The notes: generated by a model not told the origin, from the letters alone. 64,000 bases of DNA from Hydra vulgaris (GCF_038396675.1 NC_088921.1:20717001-20781000), one strand, 5' to 3'; positions 21,850 through 34,141 are shown, counted from the first letter of the stretch. Numbers and translations are program-made.

Positions 21850-22154
21850 ACGCAAACATCGCTTAATACTCCGAACCTTTTACCATTGAATTCCACACAC
21901 ACAGCTGATATATCAGCTTATATCGATATAAAATTCACCACAAAGAACAAAAAATCTTAGTTTGCGAAAAAATGGTAACGTTTTCATAATCATTTCACGT
22001 TTTCAACACAATGCTGAAACTTTAATTTTAACGTCCGGCCTGGAACTTTGAAACGCGAATTGGGACTTACCCTAAGCTTACACATGCGCATTAGCAATTT
22101 TTTTTGTTTGGACGTTGCGGTTGCAGTTGTCGTTTTGATTTCGTAAAGTCGACA

Positions 22155-24039
22155 TTAAATTAGATATCGTTGACAGTAAAGATTTCTTTATATAGTTATG
22201 TTCAATTGTTATGTAAATATGAAACACGTGTTGATACCGATAAGTAGAGGATTTCTTTAAAATTTTTTTATTTTAGGATCAAACCCGACAAAATATTTTA
22301 TATATTCAGTAACTTTTATTAACCCTGCGACTTGCGATATCCGCCACGTAATGCCTTTGTTTGTTATTGTTTGTTAATTTACGGTATGTAGTCTTATAAT
22401 TAATGCCATTGTATTCATTATTAATACCTCTACAAGGCAGACGCCGGAGGAAAGAAATAAACTACAATATGATTTACGGTATCATTGTTTGCTATGTTAC
22501 TGTTACGGTAGGTCTTATCGTCGAACTCCTTGCTAAATTTCGTATATTAAATTAATGATAAGTTTTGTTAACTATATATACTGAAATAAATGAAGAAGCG
22601 GTATTATATACTTTAGAACATGTTATAAAAAATTTAAAATACTCATCTTAAATCAATTTTTTCTTAACAGCGGCCTTGTCAAGTTTCATGTTTAAAAATT
22701 ACAGAGTTAGAAGAGGGTTATAACCACAACTATTAGTTATGGTTAGTACCCTCTTTTGTTCCGTCTGTTTTTTAAAATCAATGCTAAGAAATCAAATTAG
22801 GGTGTTGTTAAAAACCATTTATCGCATGATGATATGTCTTGTGGGATTTGATTTTAGTGCTTTGATTTTGATATGCATTAAGAGCTAAATTATGCTGTTA
22901 AAGTTTTTCAACATAAAATATAGGACTAAAGTTATCGCAGCAATTCCATAATTATAGTACTTAGACAGTATATTACGATTTCTAACATGTTGTTACGTCA
23001 TCCTATATGTTGTCTTAGTAAAAATATTGAATCATTGAATCTGAGTTGGAGCACAGATCATCATTTTCAAATTTTCAATTTTCCTTGAAAACTATTTGAC
23101 ATTATAAATTATATAATTTATCAACAGTATGTATATTTAACATAAACACTTAAATTGCATTTATTGCTTGATATAAATGGTTTAATGAATATATTTTTTT
23201 CTCTCCTCAATCGACTAAATTAAAAACTGTTTGCTACTTATTCTTCCTTCGTTATTGTTTTGAGATTACCTTTAGAAAACTAAAGTTTCAACAGACCGAA
23301 AATAAAACTTGAACGATTTATATATATACGATATAAGAAGAGAAACCAATTTGCGAAAAGTGTGAAAAGTCAAGAAAATGATTTACTTACAAAAGCACTC
23401 TAAAATTATTTTATCTTTAAATTTTTTTATATATTTGTTTTTTAAAATATGTTTTTTATTCTAAAGAGCGAAACCTTTTTAAAATTATGTTCACTGTAAA
23501 TCTCTTACATATGTATACAATTAGTAATGTAAGATATTTATGTTGTGTAGTTATATAATACAACGTATTAATTTAGTTATGTAAGTTATATAACGTATTC
23601 GTCATCCAAATTTTTTTGTTTGTTCTTTCATTTTTTAGTTTGAAATCAAGCAATCTTTTTTCAAATACGTAAATTTTTGTTTTATATATGTCAGTGTGTC
23701 AGTCAACACAGCTTTGTTTTTAAAATATATTGATAAGTTGTACGAGTTTTGGGGACAAAGAATTCACCCTGGTGATGGATAATGTCAGAATACATCATAA
23801 TATTGTGATAATGGCTCAGAACATTCAAATAAAATATTTGCCACCATATTATATATGCGGAAAAATCTTAAAAAGATGATTGTAATACTGTTATAATCAA
23901 TCACAAAGACAATGAAAAGTAAAAAAAGTTAAAGAAATAAATTTTATTTATTTCAACATTTTTTACCTAAAATTAACATTACAATATCAATTACAGTACG
24001 TTAAATAAGTCTCGAACTGCACATTGCAAAATATGATTT
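22155..24039. other. AT-rich non-coding DNA, nothing recognised
   Basis: About 1.9 kb with no frame of note, no RNA gene and no transposon end that I can identify. A small imperfect hairpin (AGAGGGTTATAACCA against its complement) lies near 22709-22755. Confidence 0.5.
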
Positions 24040-24696
24040 TTGCACATATATTAATCAAGGTGCTTTGACAATTTGACTGCAAGTTTCATGTTTCTCGCCT
24101 GGTCTTTCACGCAGTACATTGGCAAATCAGCAGTCAATTTCTGAGAAAGAATCCTACTTTCCTTCAATTAAGATACCTGTGTGTCTGCCTGGTAACTGAT
24201 GGACATGAGGTGTCTAATGATGTAGTCTCCAATTATTGTCAATGGCATGAAAATTCTATGAGATGTACTTGTCCTGAGTTCTAGAAGTGTAAAGGTCAGA
24301 GGTAAATGCAGCACTATTTAAATTTGTCGTAATCTCCGTTACTAGGCACTTTATTCCGGCTTGAACTTCTCTCGACCGAATTTAAAATTCTTGAATATGT
24401 TGTTCTGTGATTAAAGCTCAGTTTGCGATGTCAAGCAATTTCTTGAAACCTCTTCCTTCGACTGCTGAAAAGGATTCCAGATCATTGCAAAAGTTATCCA
24501 GCTTTGCAGAGTCAGGCTGGTTTTGAATAAAAATGTCTTTGTCATATTTGGACTTTGCTTCCAGCATTTCGACCATGGTTCGTTGCTTTTTCTTAGGAGG
24601 AGGAAGAAGAGAGTCGTCAGTTTTTTCAGAATACCCAAAGTAATCTTGGCTGTGTTTTTTTTTTCGAGGTGACGATGAAGTTCGCTTGTGTCCCAT
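24040..24696 (-). pseudogene. hAT-family transposase remnant (N-terminal half)
   Basis: From 24696 leftward: a basic start (MGHKRTSSSPRKKKHS), then KLDNFCNDLESFSAVEGRGF (the segment before the catalytic core in hAT proteins), SDLYTSRTQDKYIS with HAIDNNWRLHH (matching the hAT TDIWTS...FI...W pattern around the first catalytic Asp), LPGRHTG, and in a shifted frame MYCVKDQARNMKLAV (second catalytic Asp region). There are several stops and at least one frameshift, and the C-terminal half is missing. No terminal repeats found. A ZBED-type host gene is unlikely given the decay. Confidence 0.72.
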
Positions 24697-24823
24697 CTAA
24701 GTATTAAATTTAATTAAAAATTATTTTGTTCTTATCCATAATCTCGTAACTATTTCAAGCAGGTTAAGTACATTTATGTAAAGCAAATTTTTTTACTGCT
24801 TCTTTGTATAATATGTTTTGTTT

Positions 24824-25060
24824 CTTTTTACGCCAACACTTTTTATTTTACCAATATCACACGCATTTATTGGAAATGCAAAAAATAAGCTCGTTTTTTT
24901 TATTTCGCACTTACATATATATTAAAACAAAACACTTGCTTCTTTTTACGCCAATACTTATTATTTTACCAATATCACACGCATTTATTGGCAATGCAAA
25001 AAATAAGCTCGTTTTTTCTTTCGCACTTATAGATATATTAAAAGAGAACACTTGCATTTA
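24824..25060 (+). repeat. Tandem duplication, 118-bp unit, two copies
   Basis: Starting CTTTTTACGCCAA, followed by TACCAATATCACACGCATTT and GCAAAAAATAAGCTCG, then repeated 118 bp later with a few changes. Reading frames through it are by-products of the repeat. Confidence 0.85.
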
Positions 25061-26197
25061 TTAATTTCAGTAACCATTTTACATTTGCAGTCTATTGGTT
25101 CACTTATTTGAAATTTGCACTTATTACATTATTTGAAAAAAAAAAATTTTATTACATATATTGACACAAAACTTGAAATTAAATGTAAACTGACTAACTT
25201 TTGAATCTTCTGCAGAAGGAGGTTTTTTCTAAATTAAAATTTCAAATCAGTGAAAAAAATCAAGACCATTATTTCAACGAGTCATACAACATACAATAAG
25301 AAATCCTAAAATTTTGCTATAATAATCTATTTTTTTGATTAGCTGAAATGAAAACGTTAAGTAACTCTGAGGAATAAAGTTATGCTCAATATAATATACA
25401 AACTTTTCTTAATTTATTGACAAATAATAATAATTTATAACATATACGTTAACTTTTACCATTACACATCAATTGCTCTTTGAAGCAATGCTCAATAAAA
25501 TAAAGCATTTTTTCTATTCTTCGGAAATATTTCCTTCATTGTTATCTTGTCAATTAACATAGTTCTTTTGCGGGAAATAAATCTCAAACCTTAAAAAGAT
25601 AGAGCAATATTTACAAGTTTATATTTCTGAATATTGTAATACGATCATATCAAATAAAATAATGCGTCCTTATATATATAAAACATCCGCACTCATGCCT
25701 AAATATTAAGATAGATTAATAAAATACTTACTCTTCAAACAATTACTACACTTCTAATCAAGCAAAGTAATCATATCTAAAATTCCATGGCTCATTTTTA
25801 AAAAAAAATCCTGTTAAGAATAATGAGAAATTTAAACTTTAGAATCATTTTCCTAGTTATTCTCTAACAATTACTTACTTTCTTCATACTTAGTTTAAAT
25901 CTATTAGACACGATAGTTATTTGTTTTTTGTGAGTTTTTTTTGCCATTTTAAACATTCTTTACGATTTATTGTCGCATTGTTTAGCACTGCAACGGACCT
26001 TTTATGCTTAGCAGCTAAATTTACCATTTATTAAAATCGCATTTTTTATAAAAATTAAAAGTTTTAAAAACATCAAATATAATGTTCTATTGTATTTTGT
26101 TATAATAACACCAGAAAATAGTTGTGACTTTAATCAGGTCACAAGATACCAACCTAACTCTCGTATTGTTTTAAGATCCTACGACTGGTTTTCAGAT

Positions 26198-26243
26198 CAA
26201 ATAAATTTCAACTTAACTCCCGGGTTAAGTTGAAATTTATTTG
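26198..26243. repeat. Perfect 19-bp inverted repeat
   Basis: Arm CAAATAAATTTCAACTTAA and its exact complement, separated by CTCCCGGG. It could be the join of two inverted short elements or the core of a foldback MITE. No promoter or terminator role is implied. Confidence 0.8.
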
Positions 26244-26780
26244 ACACTATTTGTGTGTTATTGTAGATAACCAGTCATGATTCGTATACTACCTGATGAC
26301 GGTCATCCTGCTGGTCAGGTATCAAAATAGAAGAAAGGTATATCAAATTATTCCCTATAGTTCTCTACTAAAATGGTGTATTTACGAGTCATTGTTTTAT
26401 GTAACGCTAAGAAATGCACACATTTCAAACTGTTTTTTCAAAGTCCCCACAAATTCTTGGTATGCAAAAAAGCATTCACTCTTATTAATGGAAAAATGAC
26501 TCTCAAGTTATGTAAAGTGCTTTTTGGACCCCACCATAAATATCCAGTGTCTATTTGGGCTTATTATTTAAAAACTTAAAAAACCTTGGTTAAATCAATT
26601 TTGCGCGAAGCAACAAAATAAACTAATATATTGGTTGGGGCACCGATAAGCCATATGGGTTAAGAAAAAATAACCGCATTTTTTCCCCCCATTTTACGCA
26701 TTAAAAACATCCGCATTTTTGCCTTTTACCATTATCTACAAAAATATATTGATATAAATTGCTTGATTAAAAATACAATA

Positions 26781-26783
<3 letters not shown>

Positions 26784-26814
<31 letters not shown>
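26784..26814. repeat. TA microsatellite
   Basis: Uninterrupted TA dinucleotides, about 15 units. Confidence 0.95.
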
Positions 26815-26819
<5 letters not shown>

Positions 26820-27316
26820 TATAAATAAATATATTATGTCTCACTTTTTGTATATGCTAAAATCTTAGTTCGGAATAGACAAGCAAAATCGCTATTTTAA
26901 AATTTAAATACTGTGCCCTACCAAGTTACTCTACAAATACAATATTGTTACATAATAATAGCTCTTGAGTTCATTAAATTGTTAACACCAATAAATAAAT
27001 GTCTCACAATACCAAATTTCAACAAATTTCAGTTGGATTTACTCTCTGTTAACCTGACCTAGTCAATGTTTTACTCGGTAAACTTGCTTATACCAAAAGT
27101 TTACTATTTTAAAGTTTATTTATTTTAACATAGCAACTAAAAACTTTTCAATCATACTAAACTTTCAATAGCATCTAATGTTTATTCTAGACATCTTGGG
27201 AGGTAGATAGTTAGGTAAATGTACGTAAATTAAAAAGTGGTAATTGATAATTAGGTAAAGGTATGTGAATCATAAATTGATGGAAAAGTAAACCCAATTT
27301 TATAAAACATTTCGAG

Positions 27317-29241
27317 TTCGCTCTCGGGTAATCAAAATGCGTTCTTAAACATCCCGTTTAGCAGTAAGGAGCTTTTAAAAGCGGCCATGTCTTTAAGCAA
27401 AGACCAGGGATAGACGGCCTCCCAGTAGAATTCTATCAAGAATGCTAGGATGTTTTTGTAGAAGAACTACCCGTTCTTCTAAACGCTAACGTCATCGAAG
27501 TAATCAACGCGCTGTCATGGTCCCAAAGAACAACGCTGGTAAGTCTTCTTACTAAAGCAGGAGATCTAACTGCGCTGCAAAACCGGCGACCAATATCTCT
27601 GCTGTGCGCGGACTGTAAATTAGCCACAAAAGCCCTCGCATTGAGGCTATCAAAGGTACTCAACACTATCCTCACCGTCGCAAACTTGCTCGTTACCGGG
27701 AATAAACATATTCTCCAACATTTGTCTGGTTAGAAAGGTGATACAATACACTAACGAGAAAATTATCAATGGTGTTCTGATAACAATTGACCAGTAAAAA
27801 GTCTTTGACAAAATCAACAGGAGCTTCCTGGTCTAAACACTTCAGAAATTCAATCTAGGCTAAAAATTTAATAGCGCCATAGAACAAACAATGAAAAATA
27901 CCCAGTCTGTTAATTTAGATTACGGCTACATGAGCAAGCCGTTCAGTATAAGCAGAGAATTTCGCCAAGGAGACCCAATCTCCCTTATGCTTTACTGCCT
28001 GGTTGTGGAGTCGCTGGACCTAGACATCAGAAACAATCCTGATGTGGACGGCATTCCTCTTCCAGGAACTAAAAACAAATTCAAAGTCTCTCAATATGCA
28101 GATGACGCCACGATGTTCCTGAAAAACCCTTAGTCGATCGATAGCGTTTTTAAAATGCTAGACGATTTCGAGGGAGCCTCAGGCTCAAACGTATATAAAA
28201 TCAAACCAATGGCCTGGCGATGGGTGGTTTCAATCACATCCACTACGAAAGCACAGCCACAGTGTTAAAACAATGTTTCAACATCAACTAGTGCAACGCC
28301 ACCGGCATCAAACTTTTAGGAATAACCTTCCACACCGACCTAGCTTACACCGCTAGCGTGAATTGGAAGAAAGCCGTTGAAAGCTTTAGAAAAGAAATCA
28401 AAAGCTTTAAATACCGGAACATATCATTAAGATGCAAGGGTGGTTCTGTAAACACTCTTGCACTCTCGAAGGTATGTTCGTGGCTAACGGCTTCCCAATC
28501 AGTAAAACAATTTCTTAAACAAATAAAAAAGAAGGTTATCAAAAGCTACGATCAAATTTTTGAAATAAAAATTTAAAACTGCAAAAACATATATGCGATT
28601 GTCAGCAAGTTTGACGAAAACATACACACCAAAAAAATACAAATGGCATGGGATGCAAATCTTCGAAAATCACATCCGTGGAAAAAATTATGGGAGAGAA
28701 GTTTTAAATCCTATGCCCGCGGATTAAGCAAAAGCGTCCCCTGGAGAGTACTAACAAACTCGCTTCCGACTCTTGAAAAGATTCAGAGTTGGAGGAGAAA
28801 CAGAGGACCGGGAAAACGCTAACTGCAAAACCTGCTATGCAGTGGAAAACACGTTACACCCGTTTATCCACAGCAAGAAAGCCAGATCGGTATGGAAGAC
28901 TTTCAAAAACGTTTACGAAAAGCTCATAACAGAGCTAAACTTTAACATAGTTTGTGCGGTCTTTCTGACAAGTATAGACCACTTGTCAAAGAAAAACAAC
29001 ACTGCTAAAATAGCTTTAACCCTGGCCAATGTAATAACTTCAAAGATATGGAGAGCCAGTAACATGAAATTAAAAGAAAACAAAATTGTACCCTCTGCAG
29101 GAGTTGCTGAGGTAATTAAACAAGAAATTAAACACATGGAAGATAAATTTCAACATATATTTAAGGAAAAACAACTTAGAAATATTTCACGAACAATTTT
29201 CAATTAACAACGCAATAAGCGATAAGGATACTTTATATTGA
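27317..29241 (+). pseudogene. ORF2 fragment of LINE G: reverse transcriptase to C-terminus
   Basis: Domains in order: AFLNIPFSSKELLKAAMSL linker; LVSLLTKAGDL; RPISLLCADCKLATKALALR; QGDPISLMLYCLVVESLDL; the active site QYADDATMF at about 28096 (27891-28133 reads cleanly); GIKLLGITFHTDLAYTASVN; NTLALSKV; the zinc-knuckle region CKTCYAVENTLHPFIHS (last Cys changed to Ser) at about 28821-28871; and the tail helix block to FSINNAISDKDTLY with a stop at 29241. Multiple stops and at least one deletion between 28560 and 28620. Confidence 0.85.
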
Positions 29242-29268
29242 AATATATGTAACTATTACAATAAAAAA
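27317..29268 (+). mobile_element. LINE copy G, 5'-truncated in ORF2
   Basis: Begins abruptly within ORF2 (sequence GTTCGCTCTCGGG, shared with copy I at about 46211) and ends with an A-rich tail at U2 nt 35 (29269). There is no U2 at its 5' side, which joins unrelated DNA. It is very close to copy I over shared stretches, so both belong to one subfamily. Confidence 0.87.
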
Positions 29269-29319
29269 AGTATCTATTTTTATCAGTTTAATATCTGCTA
29301 CGCAGATATTAAACTGATA
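29269..29319 (+). ncRNA. U2 fragment folded into a palindrome
   Basis: Plus-strand U2 nt 35-68 (AGTATCTATTTTTATC, then AGTTTAATATCTGC) follows the LINE G tail, then the same U2 bases return in inverse orientation. The arms TATCAGTTTAATATCTGC (29281-29298) and its exact complement (29302-29319) are separated by only 3 nt. LINE H begins right after. Confidence 0.88.
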
Positions 29320-30764
29320 AAATCCTGGACTGGCATAGTGGCGATTGTTAAAACAAAAATTACACTCAAAGTAGTAAGAATCTGCAAAATTTTCTCGAAA
29401 AATAAAATCTAGTCGATCTCTATAGAGAAAAAACTTTGAAATTAGAATTTACTTTAAAAAAATCTGTCATAACTTTAACGAGCAGGATAGATCGAGTATA
29501 TATTTCTTCAGATGCAAAAGTTCAAAGCGCGTGCAAAATTTTAAAAGCGGTTTGAGTGACTATTGCCCGGTTTGTGTGCAATTGATATTAAAAAGTCGAA
29601 CGCTATAGGACCGGGTCACTGGCAGTTGAACACCGATATCGTGAAAGGCGCCGAATTTAAACAAACTTTAAGGTAAGAAATTGCATGAAATTGACTCAAA
29701 ATGTTTATCAGAATCCCAACCAATGGTAGCACATCGGTTAACTAAAATCAAAGAATGCTTTATTGTTCCCTTAATTCTGTTGTCGCTGTGCAGCGCGCAA
29801 CAGAATTAAGGGAACAAAAAAGCATAAAATAAGAATTTAGAAGGATGAAATTGAGGCAAAGAAAAAGAAAGTAGAAACAAACAATGATAAAATTAATAAA
29901 CTTCAAAAGCAATTGCAAGGGCTTTAAAATGTGGCGGGTGTTTTTGGAAGAACAAAACAAAATTTACTAATGGAGGGAGAGTCTCCCTCTAAAGCTCTTT
30001 TTCAATTAGGAAAAAATAACCAACGCAAAAAAAACAATCAATGAAATAAGGTGCGGCGATTTTCTTTAAAGCGATACAAAAAAAATTCAAAAAACAATAA
30101 GAAGCTTATGAAGAACTTTACAAAAAACAATGCCTAGACAAGGAAGAGGGAAACCTTTTCCTCGAAAACTGCGCAACCGCTAACTGATAATAAAAACGGT
30201 TTTTTAAATAGCAAACTTAGCAACGCGGAATTCCGAAACGCAGCTTTCGAAAAAAAGCAAAACACCAGGGATAGACGGTATAAGAGTAGAACTCTACCGA
30301 GATTACTGGGATTTGTTTGGCAAGGAACTGACCTCCCTAGCAAACGAAAATCTTTTCGCCAAAAATAATAAACTCACGTGGACCCAGAGAATTGCATTGA
30401 TAAGTCTCCTTCCAAAACAAGGTGACTTAACTCTAATGCAAAACTGGAGACCGATATCCCTCTTGTGCGCAGATTACAAAATTATAACCAAGGCGCTAGC
30501 GCTGACGCTTTCAAAAATATTGAACAAAACTCTTTAACCGTCGCAGACATGTTCTTTACCAAACCGAAATATATACTCGAAAAAATTCCTTATAAGACTT
30601 GATAGAATATACCAACGAGAAAAAGATCAAAGGATTCCTAATAGTGATTGATGAAGAGAAAGCTTTGGAACCCTTGACAAAAACTTTTTTTTCATAGTCT
30701 TAAAAAAACTAAATCTTGGAAATAACTTCGTAAGAGCAATTGAGCAAACTATGAAAAACACGCT
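29320..30764 (+). mobile_element. LINE copy H, truncated at both ends
   Basis: Starts in the endonuclease (TCCTGGACTGGCATAGTGGC matches the equivalent part of LINE D near 9370) and ends in the reverse transcriptase at ATGAAAAACACG, where a different LINE's ORF1 follows with no spacer. Visible blocks: SRIDRVYISSDAKVQSACK, GPGHWQLNTDIV, LISLLPKQGDL, WRPISLLCADYKIITKALAL (30313-30537 reads cleanly), and a damaged EEKALEPLTKT. Same subfamily as copy D. Many breaks. Confidence 0.83.
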
Positions 30765-31586
30765 TCAAAAAAAAGCAACAATTACCGAAATTTTGCTTTC
30801 ACTAGAAAAGAAGGAATAGCAGCCGATCTTGAAGCTTTGCAATTAATTCATTGATGATTGATGACGACGGAGACAACAAGGACCCTCTTAATAGAGAGGG
30901 GACTTGTTATAAATCGTCTGCATCACATCTGTTATAAAGCAAACCCTGAAAGGGCGCCAACCTCCAGAATCCATGTTTCTGTGTTTGGCCTTCCGATTAA
31001 GGACAAAAACCTGATCGTCGGAAAAACCTTTGAGCGTTTGGGTTATGGCAGGCATGTGTATACAAAGGCTGTCATGAGGAAAACTTCCGTAAGTGGATTA
31101 CTCTACTACTCGGGAATCCTTGTGGCAGTGATGGAAGACATGCCGGAACCCACTCCAACTCATCTGAATTTAAACGGCTACAACGTTAGAATTCAGCACA
31201 ACAACCAGACTGGGCAATAAGACTCTTCAACGATGTGGTCGGCCTCAAACTGGCCGACCACATCGTTGAAGAACTACCAACAAAAATTGTGACAGCACCA
31301 CTATCGTCTGAAACACCCTGCACCACCCAACCGATAGCTACCTCTACCGTAACTCTCTAACCACCTTATTCATCAACCAAAAAGGAGTCCTCTGAAATTT
31401 TTCCCACTGATTTCCAAGAAACCTAAAGTGACCAAGTCATGACTGGCGAAGCACCAAGCAGTAGAGCTGAGACTAACGAAGAAGACGAAGCTAGCAATGA
31501 CGGCTAAACATGCAGGAAACTATACCGCAAAAGAAAAAACCAAAGAAAAGCAAAGAGAGAAGCGAGAGCGAAACGAAGAACGGCAC
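30765..31586 (+). mobile_element. LINE copy I, first part: ORF1
   Basis: The ORF1 core starts without an N-terminus (ITEILLSLEKKGIAADLEAL), followed by LIERGLVINRLHHICY, RIHVSVFGLPIKDK, RLGYGRHVYTKAVM and GLLYYSGILVAVMEDMPEP (30858-31220 reads cleanly), then a stop, a hairpin, and a charged tail ending ERSESETKNG. The frame stops at about 31586, where a 13-kb segment with inverted-repeat ends begins. A matching ORF1 end and an ORF2 resume at 44753, so this is read as one LINE split by an insertion (inference). Confidence 0.72.
31226..31270. repeat. Perfect 19-bp hairpin inside ORF1 of LINE I
   Basis: Arms TTCAACGATGTGGTCGGCC and its exact complement around a 7-nt loop. It lies just after the ORF1 stop at 31218-31220 and is GC-rich against its surroundings. 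Not present in the other ORF1 copies examined here. Confidence 0.85.
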
Positions 31587-31830
31587 AGCGTTCTTTTTTT
31601 CCGTAAACAAAGGCTCCCATTTTCGGTAACTTTGAAACTACGCGAAAATATAAATTTGACATAAAATATAATCAAAATGACCGCAAAATGGAAAAAAATT
31701 TATGTAAGTGATAAGCTTAAATCAAGTTTATTACTTCAAAAAGAAAATTAAATTTTAATAAAAAACTAAGTACATAATGATTATGTAATAACATCTTATT
31801 GTTTTCAAGCGTTAAGAAAGTAATTTAAAA

Positions 31831-31940
<110 letters not shown>

Positions 31941-31960
31941 TTTTAAATATGTTTAAATAT

Positions 31961-32252
31961 TATATATATGTAAATTATGTTAGTATATTTTACGAATAGA
32001 TTGCTCAATGTTTATAAAGAAAAGAGCCATAATAAATTAGTAAAAAACACTTATCTAACTTTTTTCTACAACTTAAAGTTCACCATTGATCATTTTTACC
32101 TGGATCATCAGTAAAAGTCTTCCTGATGATCCAGCAATGGTAAAACTTCAAGATGAAGAAAAAAAGTTATATAAGTGTTTTTTACTAATTTATTATTGCT
32201 CTGTTCTTTATAAACATTGAGCAATCTATTTGTAAAATACACTAACATAATT

Positions 32253-32265
<13 letters not shown>
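31961..32265. mobile_element. Foldback (MITE-like) element 1
   Basis: About 305 bp folding on itself almost entirely. Left arm GTAAATTATGTTAGTATATT ... TGCTCAATG ... AACACTTAT ... GGATCATCAG; right arm the complement, ending AACATAATTTACATATAT. The loop is about 7 nt near 32110. Both outer ends run straight into TA microsatellite. No coding capacity, so it would depend on a transposase from elsewhere. Confidence 0.8.
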
Positions 32266-32329
<64 letters not shown>

Positions 32330-32369
32330 ATATATATATACATATGTGTATATATATGTATATATATAT
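32266..32369. repeat. TA microsatellite between two foldback elements
   Basis: Continuous TA with short TG interruptions. Confidence 0.93.
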
Positions 32370-32591
32370 AAACTATGTTAGTATATTCTACAAACAGAGT
32401 GCTCAATGTTCTTAATGAACAGAGCAATAATAAATTAGTGAAAACACTTATCTAATTATTGATTTCTTCTACACTGTGTTTCACCATCAGCAGGGTTCAT
32501 CAGGAAAAATGATCCTTCCTGATGAACATGCTGATGGTGAAACACTGTTGAAGAAATCAATATTTAGATAAGTGTTTTTACTAATTTATAT
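32370..32591. mobile_element. Foldback element 2, same family as 1
   Basis: Shares the outer arm (CTATGTTAGTATATTCTAC, TGCTCAATG) with element 1. Its inner arms are TTTCACCATCAGCA and the complement, with loop AAAATGA near 32502-32508. The right arm is shorter (it stops at ACTAATTTAT), so one end has been lost. Confidence 0.75.
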
Positions 32592-32612
32592 ACATATATA
32601 TATATTTCTTAA

Positions 32613-33060
<448 letters not shown>

Positions 33061-33066
33061 GTATAA

Positions 33067-33405
33067 TAATAATAATAGTAATTAGAGATTAAAGTGCCAT
33101 TAACAGCAACAATCACAATAGTGATGAAGTAATTCAGAAGCACTAAAACAAGTTGGCTATGAGTTTGAAAAAGCGTTAATAAAAAGTTCATATTTTATTC
33201 TTTTTTTAAATGTTTCTAAAGATGTTGAGTTTCGCGTATTCATAGATAAACCATTCCGAATTCGAGGTGCAGTCATACAAAAAGAATTTGAGTCCAGAGA
33301 AGTTTTTTGTTGACAACGTGTGTGTTGGTCAATATCATATGCGACATATGTATACAAGTATGTATACATATTATACATACATATCATATGTAACGTTGTA
33401 TACAT
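33067..33405 (-). mobile_element. 3' tail of a different LINE (CR1/RTE/L2-like)
   Basis: The minus-strand reading contains RNGLSMNTRNSTSLETFKKR then IKYELF, the pattern found at the C-terminus of many CR1/L2/RTE/jockey-type reverse transcriptases (…N-LP…IR…S…FK..LK..LF). A short 3' UTR ends in a TTA-type trinucleotide run (33062-33078), as in those clades. It is unrelated to the U2-targeted LINEs. Family level is uncertain. Confidence 0.5.
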
Positions 33406-33480
33406 ACATTATGTATGTGTACAATGATATATATTTATTACATATGTATTATATAAAATAATATGAATGTATGTATATTA
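33331..33480. repeat. TATG/CATA-rich palindromic tract
   Basis: Mirrors the microsatellite sequence at 32860-33050 on the other side of the LINE tail (shared ATGTATACATAC and CATATGTAAC words). The LINE tail may have landed in a longer tract. Confidence 0.6.
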
Positions 33481-33957
33481 TTAGTATTTACACACATTCT
33501 TACATATATATTAGGTACATGACATGAATATTTTAAATTGATTAAATACTAGATTGTTATATATCATTAAAAAGGTCTTCAATTTAACTTTTTTACCAAT
33601 AAAGTATTTTAATGGTAAAAAATTTATCAAAATTGAACAATTTTACATAAAGTTATGGCGTTTTAAGTATCGAATTTTAAAGAATTTTTAAGTAATTTTA
33701 AGTATGGATTTCTTGACAAAACTGTGATCAATTTCTAAGTTTTTTTAACTTGAAATGTCATAACTTGTTTAATTCTTATCTAAAACTTACAACTTGGTAT
33801 CAAAAGAAAGGTCTAACCTAGGGCAATATGTAAATAGAAAGAGTGTTTGATTTGTGCTAAAGGGGCGTCTACAAAATGTTAATTACTTTTAAGTAATATA
33901 CTATATTACTAATATACATACATAAAATGCATACATATTTAATATATATGTATTTAA
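33481..33957. other. AT-rich DNA, nothing recognised
   Basis: No coding or structural signal apart from low-complexity A/T stretches. Confidence 0.5.
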
Positions 33958-34038
<81 letters not shown>

Positions 34039-34056
34039 TATATATATATATATGTG

Positions 34057-34141
<85 letters not shown>

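Larger units (their letters stand above)
19048..22154 (+). mobile_element. PIF/Harbinger DNA transposon, nearly intact
   Basis: 3.1-kb element with terminal inverted repeats (left 19048-19080, starting GCGACTTTACGAAATC; right 22114-22154, complement starting TGTCGACTTTACGAAATC), flanked by TTA on both sides (19045-19047 and 22155-22157), as expected of PIF/Harbinger (TWA targets). A second, subterminal matching pair (ATGAAAACGT near 19157 and its complement near 21980) supports the ends. It carries the two expected genes, transposase and Myb/SANT-like protein, facing each other. The first bases of the two ends differ slightly, so the exact boundary could shift by one or two bases. Confidence 0.85.
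25061..27316. other. AT-rich flanking DNA with a palindrome and a TA repeat
   Basis: No gene recognised. Short frames at 26296-26579 resemble nothing known and lack support. Contains the palindrome at 26198-26243 and the TA repeat at 26784-26814. Confidence 0.5.

Noticed and set aside
24411-24696. Host ZBED-type gene
   Set aside because: Downstream sequence carries several stops and a shift while still matching hAT catalytic motifs, so it is a transposon remnant.
26296-26579. Two overlapping ~67-codon frames
   Set aside because: No motif, no support from context and overlapping frames in AT-rich DNA; likely chance.
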